Shown here: piece after piece, positions 39,401-51,400 of the stretch
Position numbering within the stretch: the stretch's first letter is position 1
How the letters are laid out: every line of letters starts with the position of its first letter
Origin: Nemopilema nomurai
Lineage: Eukaryota > Cnidaria > Scyphozoa > Rhizostomeae > Rhizostomatidae
Length of the DNA stretch: 64,000 bases
Direction of reading: 5' to 3'
Assembly (NCBI GenBank): GCA_003864495.1
Contig: ML133493.1
Coordinates: 3,045,820 to 3,109,819 of the forward strand
The notes under the pieces: model-generated
What the model was told of the DNA's origin: nothing
The model's database searches: none
Seen by the model: only the letters and a program-made list of their open reading frames with translations
Position numbers and translations under genes: made by a program

Positions 39401-42400
39401 CTTCAGCCTCCGAAGGGAAGTCCTAATCTTCGTGAAATTTCTTTCAAAGAGTGAATTTTTATCCAGTGGCCTCAACTTCCCCTATACGCTTCTCTGTTTC
39501 TTCTGTTCATTTATCTGTTATTGATCTTCCTTTATCGATGACCAGAAAACATCTAAAACGAATTTGGTAGATTTCTTGTACTTCGCTTATATAAAAGAGT
39601 GTCTTCTGCCCGTTGGTTGGCGATGCTCTTGTTTGAACGGGTCCCTGGCTATAAATGAAAACAATACTGATACAATACTAATTTTATGACTTAGACACCA
39701 CCCGTCTTTCCTTTGCTAAGAACTCTTGATAATTGGCATGTCATTCAAGTTGAATTTTTTCAGGTAGACGATCACTCCTATTGTTTCTTCAGGAGTTGAT
39801 TAAAATTTTTGTCGTACCAGACAATAATCTAGTGTATTACTCTTGGCCTGTTTATTACTGTCTCTTTGCCATGGCTGTGGAAAGAAAACAATGGCGACTC
39901 TTCATACTGAGTATCGATAATGAATAAATTTTCGTCCGTGTCGACTGTGTTTATGACCCAAGCGCAATTTATCCAGTTTTACCCACCATGAAACAGGGCC
40001 ACAAAAGAATCATGCACGTGCTTGTCACACAATATTTCGATTTCCAATATGCACTTTTCTTAGGGAACTTTTGATTAAATTTTTCGGCAGGTACATCTCT
40101 ATACCTTTCGAGCGTGGAAAAGATGCTCGTCATCATTTTTATTGTGGGCAGAAAATCTGTTCTTGGCTCCACATTCAATTATTAAACTCACAGAGGAATC
40201 ATTTTTTAAACCACCTTGTTTAATACTTGATCCAAGTTTTAATTTCTTCTGCAGCCTAAAAATTAAAAAATATTAGCAAAATTAAAGACGAGCTTTTCTC
40301 TAAGCGTGATTTTTGTAATTTGGAGTTTTATCCTACTTCTTACAGTGTCAAAAATTGTTTTGATCATAAAGTTTTGCCTGTTCTTGAATTGTTGATGTCG
40401 AGTGATAATTTCGAGTGCGCATGTGCGAGGTTGGTAGGCAAAAAAGAAAATTGTATCAACCATTGTGGATAATTCCATCCCAAGAATCTATTATATCATC
40501 GGTAAATTGCACACCAAAGCAACAAAGAAAGTCCTTGCGTTGATATGATTTCCCCCAACTATGTTCGCTTGATATCTATTCACGCACGTGTCCAAACTTC
40601 GCAAGTACTCTGACGTGATTCACTAGTTGAAGGAACCTTTCAATAAAACAATCGATCCATTTTGTATTGTACGCAGCGAATCTTCCCACTCCACTATGGT
40701 ATTTTCCAGACCAGACAAGGCAGATGGAAACAAAGCTTTTTTGGTGACTCTGTGTTTACAAAAAATTAACAGACCAACATTGCAGTATTTATTTTCGATA
40801 TATTTATCTGCATGTTTGGACAACCGTCCGCTAAAGGCCCAGCTTTGTTTATTCCAATCATGATGGGCGTTCGCCTTTTTCGACGAGAACACGTCGGGTT
40901 GTTATTGTTTTAAGTTTGGATTACAATTCTTATGCAAATTTAGTGATTTCAGTCTGAAGTTAACATACGCAGTGGTTGACGGTAGAAATCGGCTACTTAA
41001 CTCGGACACTATTTTCTGACGCTTCCTTCGATACAAAATCGATGCTGGACGATTGGAAGGCATGATTTCGCACCAATGTCATGGTTGAGCAGCATTTAGT
41101 GAAGCAAGGAGTGCGACTCTTGCAGTGTTTTGCCTTGCTAGCGGACAGATCGTGGTTTTCCCTGTACAAGTCCTAGATCCACGGCCAATCGCTTTTTAAT
41201 CTGACGGAATCTTGCTTCTGCTGTTTTATCGCAATACAATAATGACAATTTTCATCCCACAGACTCCGCGAACTCATCCAAGCAAAATCGAAAGCATACT
41301 GAAGGTAAGTTCGCTTGTTCTTCTCCGTTTTCTATTGTGGTGCAGTTTAATAAAGTTCGCTTTGTTTTCTATGGGATCATTGCTATCTGTTTTACGATTC
41401 GTTGTCACATAAATAATTCATTTTTAATTCTTTTCTCTAAACTTAATTGAACTTCTAGATGCTTGATATTCGCATCTTGTACTACAAATTCTGCAAACAG
41501 ACCAAGTGTTTCCTGAAAGTGGGTTGGGGGGCAGGTAGCGTTACCCCTTGCTACCCCGCTTCGTCACGTGTAGATTTTACATGCACCCAATTCCTGCCCT
41601 ACAATCAGGGTATTTTTTGAAGGGTAGAATTTGTTTTTACTGAGAAGTGGAGCATTGCAGAATTTCCGAGACGATTGTTTTTCATAAAATTTCGGGTATT
41701 CTTTTGTGCGGTTTTTGGATAATAGGCTTGAATTTGATCCCTAGCTGTCTGGCAGGCGAGACCATTTTGCAAATGCGTCATCTGATTGTCAGAGAAGCGT
41801 TTTGTTGAGATAATCAGCCTGTTTCGAGACCCTAACAGACGGCAACCTTCTAAATCTTGCCCAACACTCGAGCCTTTATCTCCCATTATGAATGACCTGT
41901 CCGGATGGTGCCTCGCAACGCGCAAACAGCGACCGATCTGTATTGCAATGAACCGGTGTCGTAGTGACGTCACAGTCCAATGGTCTTTGCCTATGTATTC
42001 TTTTTCTTGGTAAACCGTTCAGGGATTGGCATTCAAGCCTTTTTGCAACATTTGTAGCTTGCCGCTCTCCTCATTCGCTGGGGAGTAGGTCCCTGCTGAC
42101 GTTTTCACAACCTCGGGTGCTCCGTTGATCGGGAAGGCAGTACCCGTGAAATCTTCGGGATAATGAAATAGCCAATTTGAAAATGAAGAAAACCAATGCT
42201 AGACGGAATGCAAGACTGTCTTTTAATGGCCTTTCGGTACAGTCCAGAGCTTAACCTAAGCTTGTGGCCGACACAGCAGTAGCATCTGCGTTGTAGATTT
42301 TTGTTATGGCTGCACAAAAGTGGTGTTTTCAACATGGACCACTTAAGTACTAGTTCGATCGAACACAAGTGGTTTCCCTGCACTTTAGGCACAATGGAGG

Positions 42401-45400
42401 AGCAGTTTCGTCTAGTTCAGCTTTGCTGTCATGATTTAGTGCCGTGATGTGTCTGTGCATACCACGTCTTGGTGAGAAGACCTGCCTCAAAGCTGCACAG
42501 CCCCACTAATTACTGGTATTCAATCTCTCGGCTAGCCATTTGTTTCTTCTGCTTTCCAAGAACCCGGGGTCAAATCTGGTGCCATTATGCAAATCTGGTT
42601 TAATCATCCCTATTTAACAGATTTTCCACCCTGATGTAAGGGAAGGTGAGGATAAGCTCCCGTGCCAATATGACAGCACTCGCCCACGTGGTCAAGTATT
42701 TACCATTAAGGGCGAATACTAATTGTTGTTCTATTTGAGAAGATAAATTGGAACGTTACCATTTACCGCCTAAGTTACTTCAAGATTGCGAGAAGCAGCG
42801 GATACATGATTTTAGCATATTGAAGTTCCATTTTACCCGATACCCCTCAGAGTATGCAAATGTTGGAAAGTGACCAAAAGCTGACAAACAAATAGCCGCT
42901 TGTGGATGGGGATGAGGGTTATAAAGAGAAGTTTCGAGCCACAACACACTTATTCATACACAAGTTAATTTTACATTATAGCTAGTTAAAGGGAATTGAA
43001 GCATATTTGAAGCCATCCTGCTCGAACTGTTAATCAAACATCGACCAATAGCAAGTGTCCATCCACCATTTCACGTGGTCACCTTCACTGTAGATTGCAC
43101 GTGATTTGCCTGCGAATCTACTGCACGTGCACAGTTACAATGTGACTACACTGCGCAGGCTCTGAGCTTTTAGAAAGTCGTTGATAAATGCTTCTATTCC
43201 TTTTAATAGAGACGTGCGAACATAGTGCGTGCTTTTTGTTAAACAGTAAAAATGGTGATAGGACGATTCTGGGATCAAACCAAAATGAATGGTATACGCT
43301 TTGTTTCCAATTGTGAGCTTTGGAAAGTTTGCAAGATTTTTTATGTATGCCCGGTAAAATCTACGATTTCGTCTGCAAAGTTGAATGCATTTGGTGTTCT
43401 CAGGCAGTAGGAGAGCTCAGATGGCCTTTCGTGAACTTACAAAAAGTGTCTTGAGTGAGAGGCTGAGATCCCGCTCCGAGGTTTCTGCATGTTTTGATGA
43501 GGTGGAAGTTCCCTTTCTACTTGTTTCATTCCTCTGAATATCTTGCCACCACCCAAAAGTTGTGAATGACTCTGCATCCGCGGGTTATGTTTATGATATA
43601 AGTGGAAAACCATGGAATTGCAACGTCAATTAATCACCGAATACTGGTTAGCCAGTCGTGGTATAGGGTGGGTCCATCGGCTGCTATCAAAGTTTAAACA
43701 TCGTAAACATCATAAATGTTTGAATAGATCAAGGAAGTAGGTTATAGTAGTAAATTAATGCTACTAATCAGTATTGAAGCGATAAGACGTTTCAATTGCA
43801 ACGTCTTGGGCGGGTATGGCCTTTCTGCTAGCCGTAATAAATTATCGCATTGTGGTTTGCCATGAACTGTACATTGGAAGGCCCTTTGTGACGTACACAC
43901 AGTGACCTGTTGCACTGACGGCTTCGCTTCGTCTTGAAATTCTGGCTACCCAGGCCTATTGGGTGCAGAGCCTTGCTGTTCCCTTTTCTTTTTGTTGTCA
44001 CTCACCAAATTGGATATCGACAAAACCAGTGTTAATTCCCTACACAACTAAATCGAAACAATCGCAGTTAATCTCGTTTTTCACGAGAAGTGTGGTCGTG
44101 AGAGGGGTAATTAAAAGGCCAATGCTCCAGCCATGCTTCTTTCATTATGCACGAGTCCTGGTAAGGATGGTCATATCACAGATTACGTTCAAACATTTCC
44201 AGAACCAGTTGGTACTATTTTCAAAGCCCGTGTCTGAGGCACTTGGGGGTCACACTGATTACCCATGCCCCTCTACCCCACCGTTTTTACAAATGATTGT
44301 ATTGATTCGTTATTGGAGTAAGCTATTTTTAAATCCGACTTTCTCGTAATAATATGAGATTTGAATAAAACTCGAACATTTTTAAAAATTTTAGTTATGT
44401 ATCTGTGTTGGACTTGATGACTTTGGCGCTCGTTCCTTCTAATTGCATTAAATGCGAAGGACCTGCAAAAATAAAATTCTTGGTTGCGAACGATCGATGC
44501 CAAAATATTTATGTCAGTATGATAATTATACACCAATATGTTCTGTTTGATACATTTTTAATAGTATAATATAAACTATATATTATTTTTATTTAGCTTG
44601 TTTTGCGTCTGATTCAAGTGTTTAATTGAACTCCGGGTTCGTTTCTCCAGGAAATGACAGAGATCCTGCCACCACTGACAGACATCCAGACCCCGGTGAA
44701 GTCCCAGGACACTCGCTTTCCATTTCCGCAGTCATCATCACCCAAGGTGAGTGCGATTCGCCACCATTTTGGTTTGATGTTCTCGTTTCCCTGCCCTGTA
44801 CGCTCACCAATCAATTCGCATTGAAGCAAAAATCTTCAACGTCTGACGTGCGAAATTACGCTTTTTTGAAGCTGCGTGGGAAAGTGACATTAATGTCGTT
44901 CGAGGCTCTTGTGAATGACCTGGCTTTCTCTACACCTGTACCGTTTAATGCATGGCGATTCAGGTTTTGCCCGTGCGAACAATTAATACCCTGTGAACCG
45001 ACTTATCTCACACGCGAGTGACGAAACAAGAGTGTTTTGTTGCACAAGGTCCTGGGACAACAATGAGCCAGCTACCCCAAATATCAAACAGAGTGCTGGT
45101 TAAATTGTTTGCATTAGACACTAACTCCAATTATTTGCCTGTTTGCTTAGACACATAACTCCAAGAGAAGCTAATACGTCACCACATCGACTGTTTTGAA
45201 AATGGCTCCTTATTTGTAGCCAGAAGATACTCTGTTTGTTTGGCCTCTGTTCGATGCTATTGTGAAGCGATTGTTTACCGTGGTGAATAATTTGAAGGAG
45301 ACGACGATTGTTGCCTAAGTTATAAGCACCATTCTGTGGTTTGCCGTGCCTTATCCAACTTAAAGCAACGTAGTGGTTTTTTCAGAGAATGAGTACATTA

Positions 45401-48400
45401 TTTTGTGTTCTGGGGACTTGTTTATGTTTCTATGTAAATCTGTCCGTCCTTATAATTCATAATGTTTCACGTGGCCTGTAATTTATAATTTATTTAACCA
45501 AGCGTCACATTCATGTTGGTGGGACCAATCAACTTTGTCTAGTTTGTGTCCCGCTGATCAAATTCTAACGAGCCACATGTTGCCATAAATATCAAGTTAG
45601 AGGATTATCCTTTATCGTTGTATCCATAAGACCTTACCCATTTGCAAATAGTTTATAAATTGAATTTTCAATTTATCATTTTCACGCAAGGAAGCTAGTT
45701 CCTGTTTGGTAAACTTGGTTATTGGCCATGTAACTTCGAAGTTGCGCGAGATGTCCCTCGGTTACTGCGCGTGTTGGATACACGATATTAGATGTTATTC
45801 ACTCTTAGTGCTCTCCAACCAAGGCCAAAAATACCCCTAGCCAGTAACTCCTACTTAAACTACTCCACCATTTTTGTCGTGTGAAATTGAGTTTCTTACG
45901 TTTCATTTACGCAGGCAAATACGAATCATGTACATCATCTCGGTAAGTGTATCTTTACGTCAGCCGTCGTTTCAAAATGTTCATGCTATGACGTCAAGGT
46001 ATTGCCCCAACACCAGGATCAATACACTCATTTGCTGCGGGTTTTGATTTTTAGCTGCTCAAAATATCATTGGTCTCATCTCCACACAGGCGCCAGTTCT
46101 GGTTATTCAAATGAGTTCGATAATGCACGCCTGCTCTATTCCCAATAAACAGCCATATGCAACTCCGTGCGTAAAGAGCTTTGCAAGTAGGCTTACTTTA
46201 AATAGGTGCACGAAATTCGTTGAAAGAATCAGACATTTGCTTCACAAAGTTTGGTTTTTCTTTTTCTGAAATACGAAGCGCGACAAACCTAGTATAAATA
46301 TAGGGACTATTTCCAGATACATAATTTCTCATGAAAACTAACTACTGCATTGGTTAAATGCGTGGTCTTTGCCAGAGAGGTTTTCCAGTGTTTGGATTCG
46401 CCTGCACTGACATCTCACTGATCAATCGAGTCTCGCAGAAGTTTAAACCGTAATTATGAATAGGTGCCCTTCTCACGTCCTCTTGCGTGTGATTGAAAAG
46501 TTTTATAACGAGATTACATGTTTCTCTGCAAAAACAGATGGTCGAATCTGCTGCTGGAATTACTTGAATAATTTCCTTTATTTAACGCAAGAATTGATGA
46601 TTGTATTTTATGATGATTTCAGATAAACAGAGTGCTGCTACGAGAAGTGACGAGTGAGTCCTTTTTGCTTCTAATTGTATTTTCTCAATCATTTTATTTT
46701 CTCAAAGCAATGCCAACCCGTCATTTTGTCCTTTTTAATTCTCGCATTGTCTCTGATATAATCGCGAACACAAAGCAAGTAAAACAATCAATCGTGTTTT
46801 TTCATTGTAACATTCTGGTGTTCATTTTCATAACAGCGAGGTGAAATATTCGCTGATGTTTTAAGTTGGTTTACACGGAGGTATTTCTCAGAGAAAGCAT
46901 TTACTCATATGCTGGATAGAATTCGGAATGCTAGCTCATGACCATCTTTAATAAATCGATCGGTTTTAATAAAACTTCAAAGCTGATGTAGTTGATTTAC
47001 AGTATAGAGTTTCTACTGCCTCAACAGGAAAAGGCCCGCTCCATTACGGGGGGGGGGGGGGGGGTGCTAGGGGGTTGGTGGGGGCTCGGGTTCGGGGCTG
47101 CTAGTACCCTCGACTTTTCCGCTTCCCTGATGTTTGGAAATATAATGTGCCTTCGTAATAGGCATTTTCAACACATTGACCTTCGGTGGAAGATGAGTAG
47201 CCGAAACAGTTGCAATGAATTTTGCAGCGTTCTTCCAATCTGTCAATATATCATGGTTTTAAGGATAAAGCTTTGACTGACGCTTGATGAAATAATCGTG
47301 TGTTCATTGTTGAACATTGTTTTGTAATCATCGTGCATTAGCTTGCGGTGCATGTAATTCTGCGTGTGTTTCGCGTATTTCTGCGTGTGTTGTGCTGCTA
47401 GTTTATGCACTTCACAACCCTCCTCGGACCCCAATATTTTCAAAGTCACAGTTGATCTGTTTCAAGCCTGGATAAAGTAGAGGACTTCCTCGCCCCCTAG
47501 TTATTGATTAACCATTTACTCTCTGCAGTGTTTCGAGTTCACTCAATGCTTTTAAAGAAGTCGATTGAGTTCTGTAGTATTGTGATTTTCCGAGCAGGGG
47601 TCCCTGTAGCGAGCCTTTCGAATAACATACGGTTTTTCTTGAAAAATGTCGTCTGTGTTTTGGCTTTCTTGAAAAAGGAAGCTTACCCTTCTGCCTTGGG
47701 TCTTTTCCAAAACTAGAAGCTATGTTGATTTAGCCTTTTTTGACATAGATGCTTTGTGTGTTTGAGTCTCCTCAATTTTTGTCAAATTATTTCAGAAACT
47801 GGACAAAGACTTCATTACGTCAAGTGACGATGAATCGGATGGAGAACACGAGGTGACTGTAATGTATATTTTCTCTGCCCTGTAGTAAGTTCTTATTCCG
47901 CGGAGGAATTTCCAATGGATGGATTAACGAGTGAATAGTTGTCTGATACAAATATTCAATGACTGGAACTATGTTTAGTTGATAGAATGTTTCCAGGATT
48001 TGAGGTTTTGCATTCTAAGTATAGAGATGTCATACATATATACAATGTCTGTGTATCGGTTTCCCGTAAGCGTGCGCAATACGTTAAAGTAGAGCTAGAC
48101 ATGTACGAAGAAGAAAAGAGTCAGAAGACTAAACTCTGCATCTCGATTTCGTGGTTTCCCACTCATCTGTAGATGTACTCACAAGCACTGTTTTATGGTG
48201 TCAAACGAAAGCCTAAGAGTTTAGAGCCCGTGTTCTGTATTTGTACCTAATGATTCTTTTTGCGGTTTTCAGGGAATCACCTTGGACAAGCCAAAGTTTC
48301 AGCTCGGTGCTGGGTGAGTAACAGTCGCTATTCGTCATCGACCGCAGTACAAGCTTGTTTTGGATCACATTCGTCTTTTCATTGTCGGCCTAAGGCACAT

Positions 48401-51400
48401 TGGTTTATTGATGCAGTTCTAATGATCACTGAACATGACCAAAACTTGGCTGTTCAACCGAAGACTATCTGTTCGCTTTTTTGAAGAAATTCTCTACAAT
48501 GCCAATACGATTTTATTTCGTAAAGAATCTATTGTTGTTGTTGCTGTTTTTGTTGAAATATTCATGCAAAGGGCACGCTGCATTTTTAAAATGGCAGCCC
48601 GGAGTTTTGTTTCTTTTTTCGATGGCCATCAGTTATTGTGGCACTCGTTCAAAGAAATTCAGGTCGTGAGTCAGTTCACTAACAACAGAACTCTTCATTT
48701 CAGTACCCAACCGCTGTCGGCTTCCTCTTCCTCATCGAGCGATGCGAGCAGTTCCGAATCATCGTCGGACAGTGAAAGCTCGGAATCCGAAGCCGACACC
48801 AGATCGTCGACGGGTAGGAAGGGCATGAAGACCCCGTTGTCAGCGTTTAGAAGGGACCAGGAACAAGCCACGAGCAATCTAACGACCCACAGCCAAAGTA
48901 GGAGTATGCCCAGTTTGAATGCGCCGACGAGGAGAGTTCCACGTGGCAAAGTTATGTGCGGCGAGTCTTTGGAGAAGCAGGTTTCGCCATTAAATAGCAT
49001 TACAAAAGAGCCGAAAAGAGATGCTGGTATTACACCGTATACTAATGACGTCACTGACATCGAATCGGAATTGAAGAACCCGATTTTCTCGTCCCATTCT
49101 CATCTAGGCTCTCACGATTCTCGCTTGGATTTCCCATCAGTTTCCCCACCCACAGATACTGGAACGAGTTTGCAGCACACTGTCGGCACGTTTAAGGGCA
49201 AAGATAGCATTAATAATCAATTTGGTGAACTGACGATGAACGAGGAGCTAACGGACCCAGCATCGTTTTCCGATGATTTAATTGGGAATATAATTTTTGA
49301 GCCCGGATTCACAAACGAGAGTCAAGTGGATGATTTTGCGGACGTTATGAGTATAGAGGGGCACCCGTTTGGACCAGATTTCCCGATTATTGCGATGGAA
49401 GACAACACGGACACTCCGCCTGTACCTACTGTTAATATTGACTCGCTGAATTTCGCAACTGCTGATTTAGGCTCCTGTAGCGGCACCAGTAATGACCGAT
49501 CGAGGGGAAATAAACGGCCAGCAACTGGTGTTGTTGCAAATAATACCATGGGTAGGAATGATGCAGATAGGCTGGGGAACGCGAATCCCAGTAGCTTCGG
49601 TAAAAATTCTACTTCTACACCAGTTCCAGGAAGGCCTCAGGGTAAAAAAGATATTGACCAGGACTGGCTTAGAACGATCATTTCCCCAACAAAGAAAAAC
49701 TTCGTCCTGCCGTACGTGAACCCTGAGAAACTCATGATTGGAGGCCGGCCTAAAGAGCCTCAAAATTTGGTTAAAACCCCAAAAACCGGACCACTGAAAA
49801 TTAGGATTTTGCTTTCAAAGGTCCGTTTTGGAAAGCAGAGTACTACATCGGATGCAATACCTGCCAATTCTCCAAGAAAGCCAGCCAAGATTAGGGGCAA
49901 AGATATCAGCAATTTGATACCGAAGAAGAAGAAAACGAACGAGAACAGTAAGTCGAATGGGAAATCCAAGCCTGGCGCAAGTAGTGTAAAGAATGACAGG
50001 CCGCCACGACAATCTGGTGGCAAAGACATTGAACAAATCAAATCTCTCATGGCCGAGTTGTCTAACAAAGCAACGAGCGACACCGAAGAACCAGTCGATG
50101 TTATGCGAACACCCTCACCCCTTAGACCAGAGGCGCGAGTATCTGGCAAAAAAATTCTTGGAACACCGGTAAACGCTATCGCAAAGAAGGACCTTAATTT
50201 TAGGCCTAAGCAAGATGCTGCGGAAGGACACAGTGACAAGGAAAGGACACCCAACACAGGCGCATCAAAGAAAAGAAATGAAACTCAGACTCTGAATTCT
50301 CGAAAACGGACTTCGTCGAGTATGTCACAAAGTGACTCCAGCTATCAGCAAAGCCCACAAGCAACCACCAATAAGAACAAGCGCATGAGAAGTAAAAAGA
50401 AACCTAACCCTGGCCTCGTTTCAGTCCCAGAGCAAAGTGACGACAGCAACCTGGGCTTCGAAACTCCTACTTCGTCGAAGTTGAACGCTCCTGCAGATAA
50501 CCCGCTTCTAGTGAAGATAAACTTTTCTCATTTGCAAAGAATTCCTGGAACTAAACAAGAAGATAATAAACCGGAGGATAACTCAAAAGGCAAAGAAGAT
50601 ATCAAGAGCGGAACTACCACAGAGATAAACCAGCCAACGGAAAAAGTGAGTTTTGTCTTCTAATTTCATTAACTTTTGGTGATGAATGGAATGGTTTGAA
50701 AATCATTTGCCCGTTAAAATATTTATTGACGTTAGGCCGTTAGTTGTTTGCACATGTAAGTCCGCGACAGTTTTCCGCCAAAGCTCGATGTGTTTTTGTG
50801 TTTTTTGTATTCCTGCAAGAAAGTATAAGCAACAATTCGGACGACAACTCGCGACATAAAAAACTTTCTTTCTTACCGTCTTCCGGAAAAGCCTCTAAGT
50901 TGTGGCGTTTCCATCACGCGCATTATAGTGCGAAAAGACAAGACAGACATTTTGTATGTTGGAGTAATTGATGGCGTTAACAATGCCATTTTTTACTGTA
51001 CAAGCGCCTACTCATATCATTGTCTCAAAATGGGAACATGTTACGCCCCTGTCTTTTGCGTAGATGACCTCGACTTAAGTTTGTTCAGCTGAGTTCCCTT
51101 GTGAATCCCCTATCCTTCTATTCACAGTCCGTGCCCACGTTGAGACTCTATTGTGTTTATGGCGCCATCCCCAAGCCAACACTAACTAACCCCCCTTTTA
51201 TCTCCGTATTACCATTGTTAGACACATGTCAGCCAATGTGTCACAGTCTTAAAAAGACTGATCATATGGTTGCACGTTGCCTGGTATTCGACATGAAACA
51301 GGGTGACACGACGTTTGACAATGAATCTGCTTAAAATTTTCGCTCTTGTCTTTTCACTAGCCTATTGCGTTTTGCTGCAGAAGTCGCATGTTCCTTTTAC

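Larger units (their letters stand above)
32919..41262 (+). other. Long AFF intron
   Basis: 8.3 kb of mostly AT-rich DNA. It contains a truncated inverted-repeat element (36229), two short tandem repeats (36731 and 37252), an unexplained 185-codon open frame (36898-37455) and a possible alternative last exon (34545). Further AFF exons here cannot be excluded. Confidence 0.65.

Noticed and set aside
48435..48703. ATG at 48435 as the start of a 742-residue protein
   Set aside because: A clear acceptor (CATTTCAG) precedes 48704, the upstream 89 codons are not conserved, and the exon joins in phase with 48273-48313.
50744..50971. 75-codon open frame as an AFF exon
   Set aside because: The only acceptor-like AG gives phase 1, while the upstream exon ends and the downstream exon begins in phase 0.
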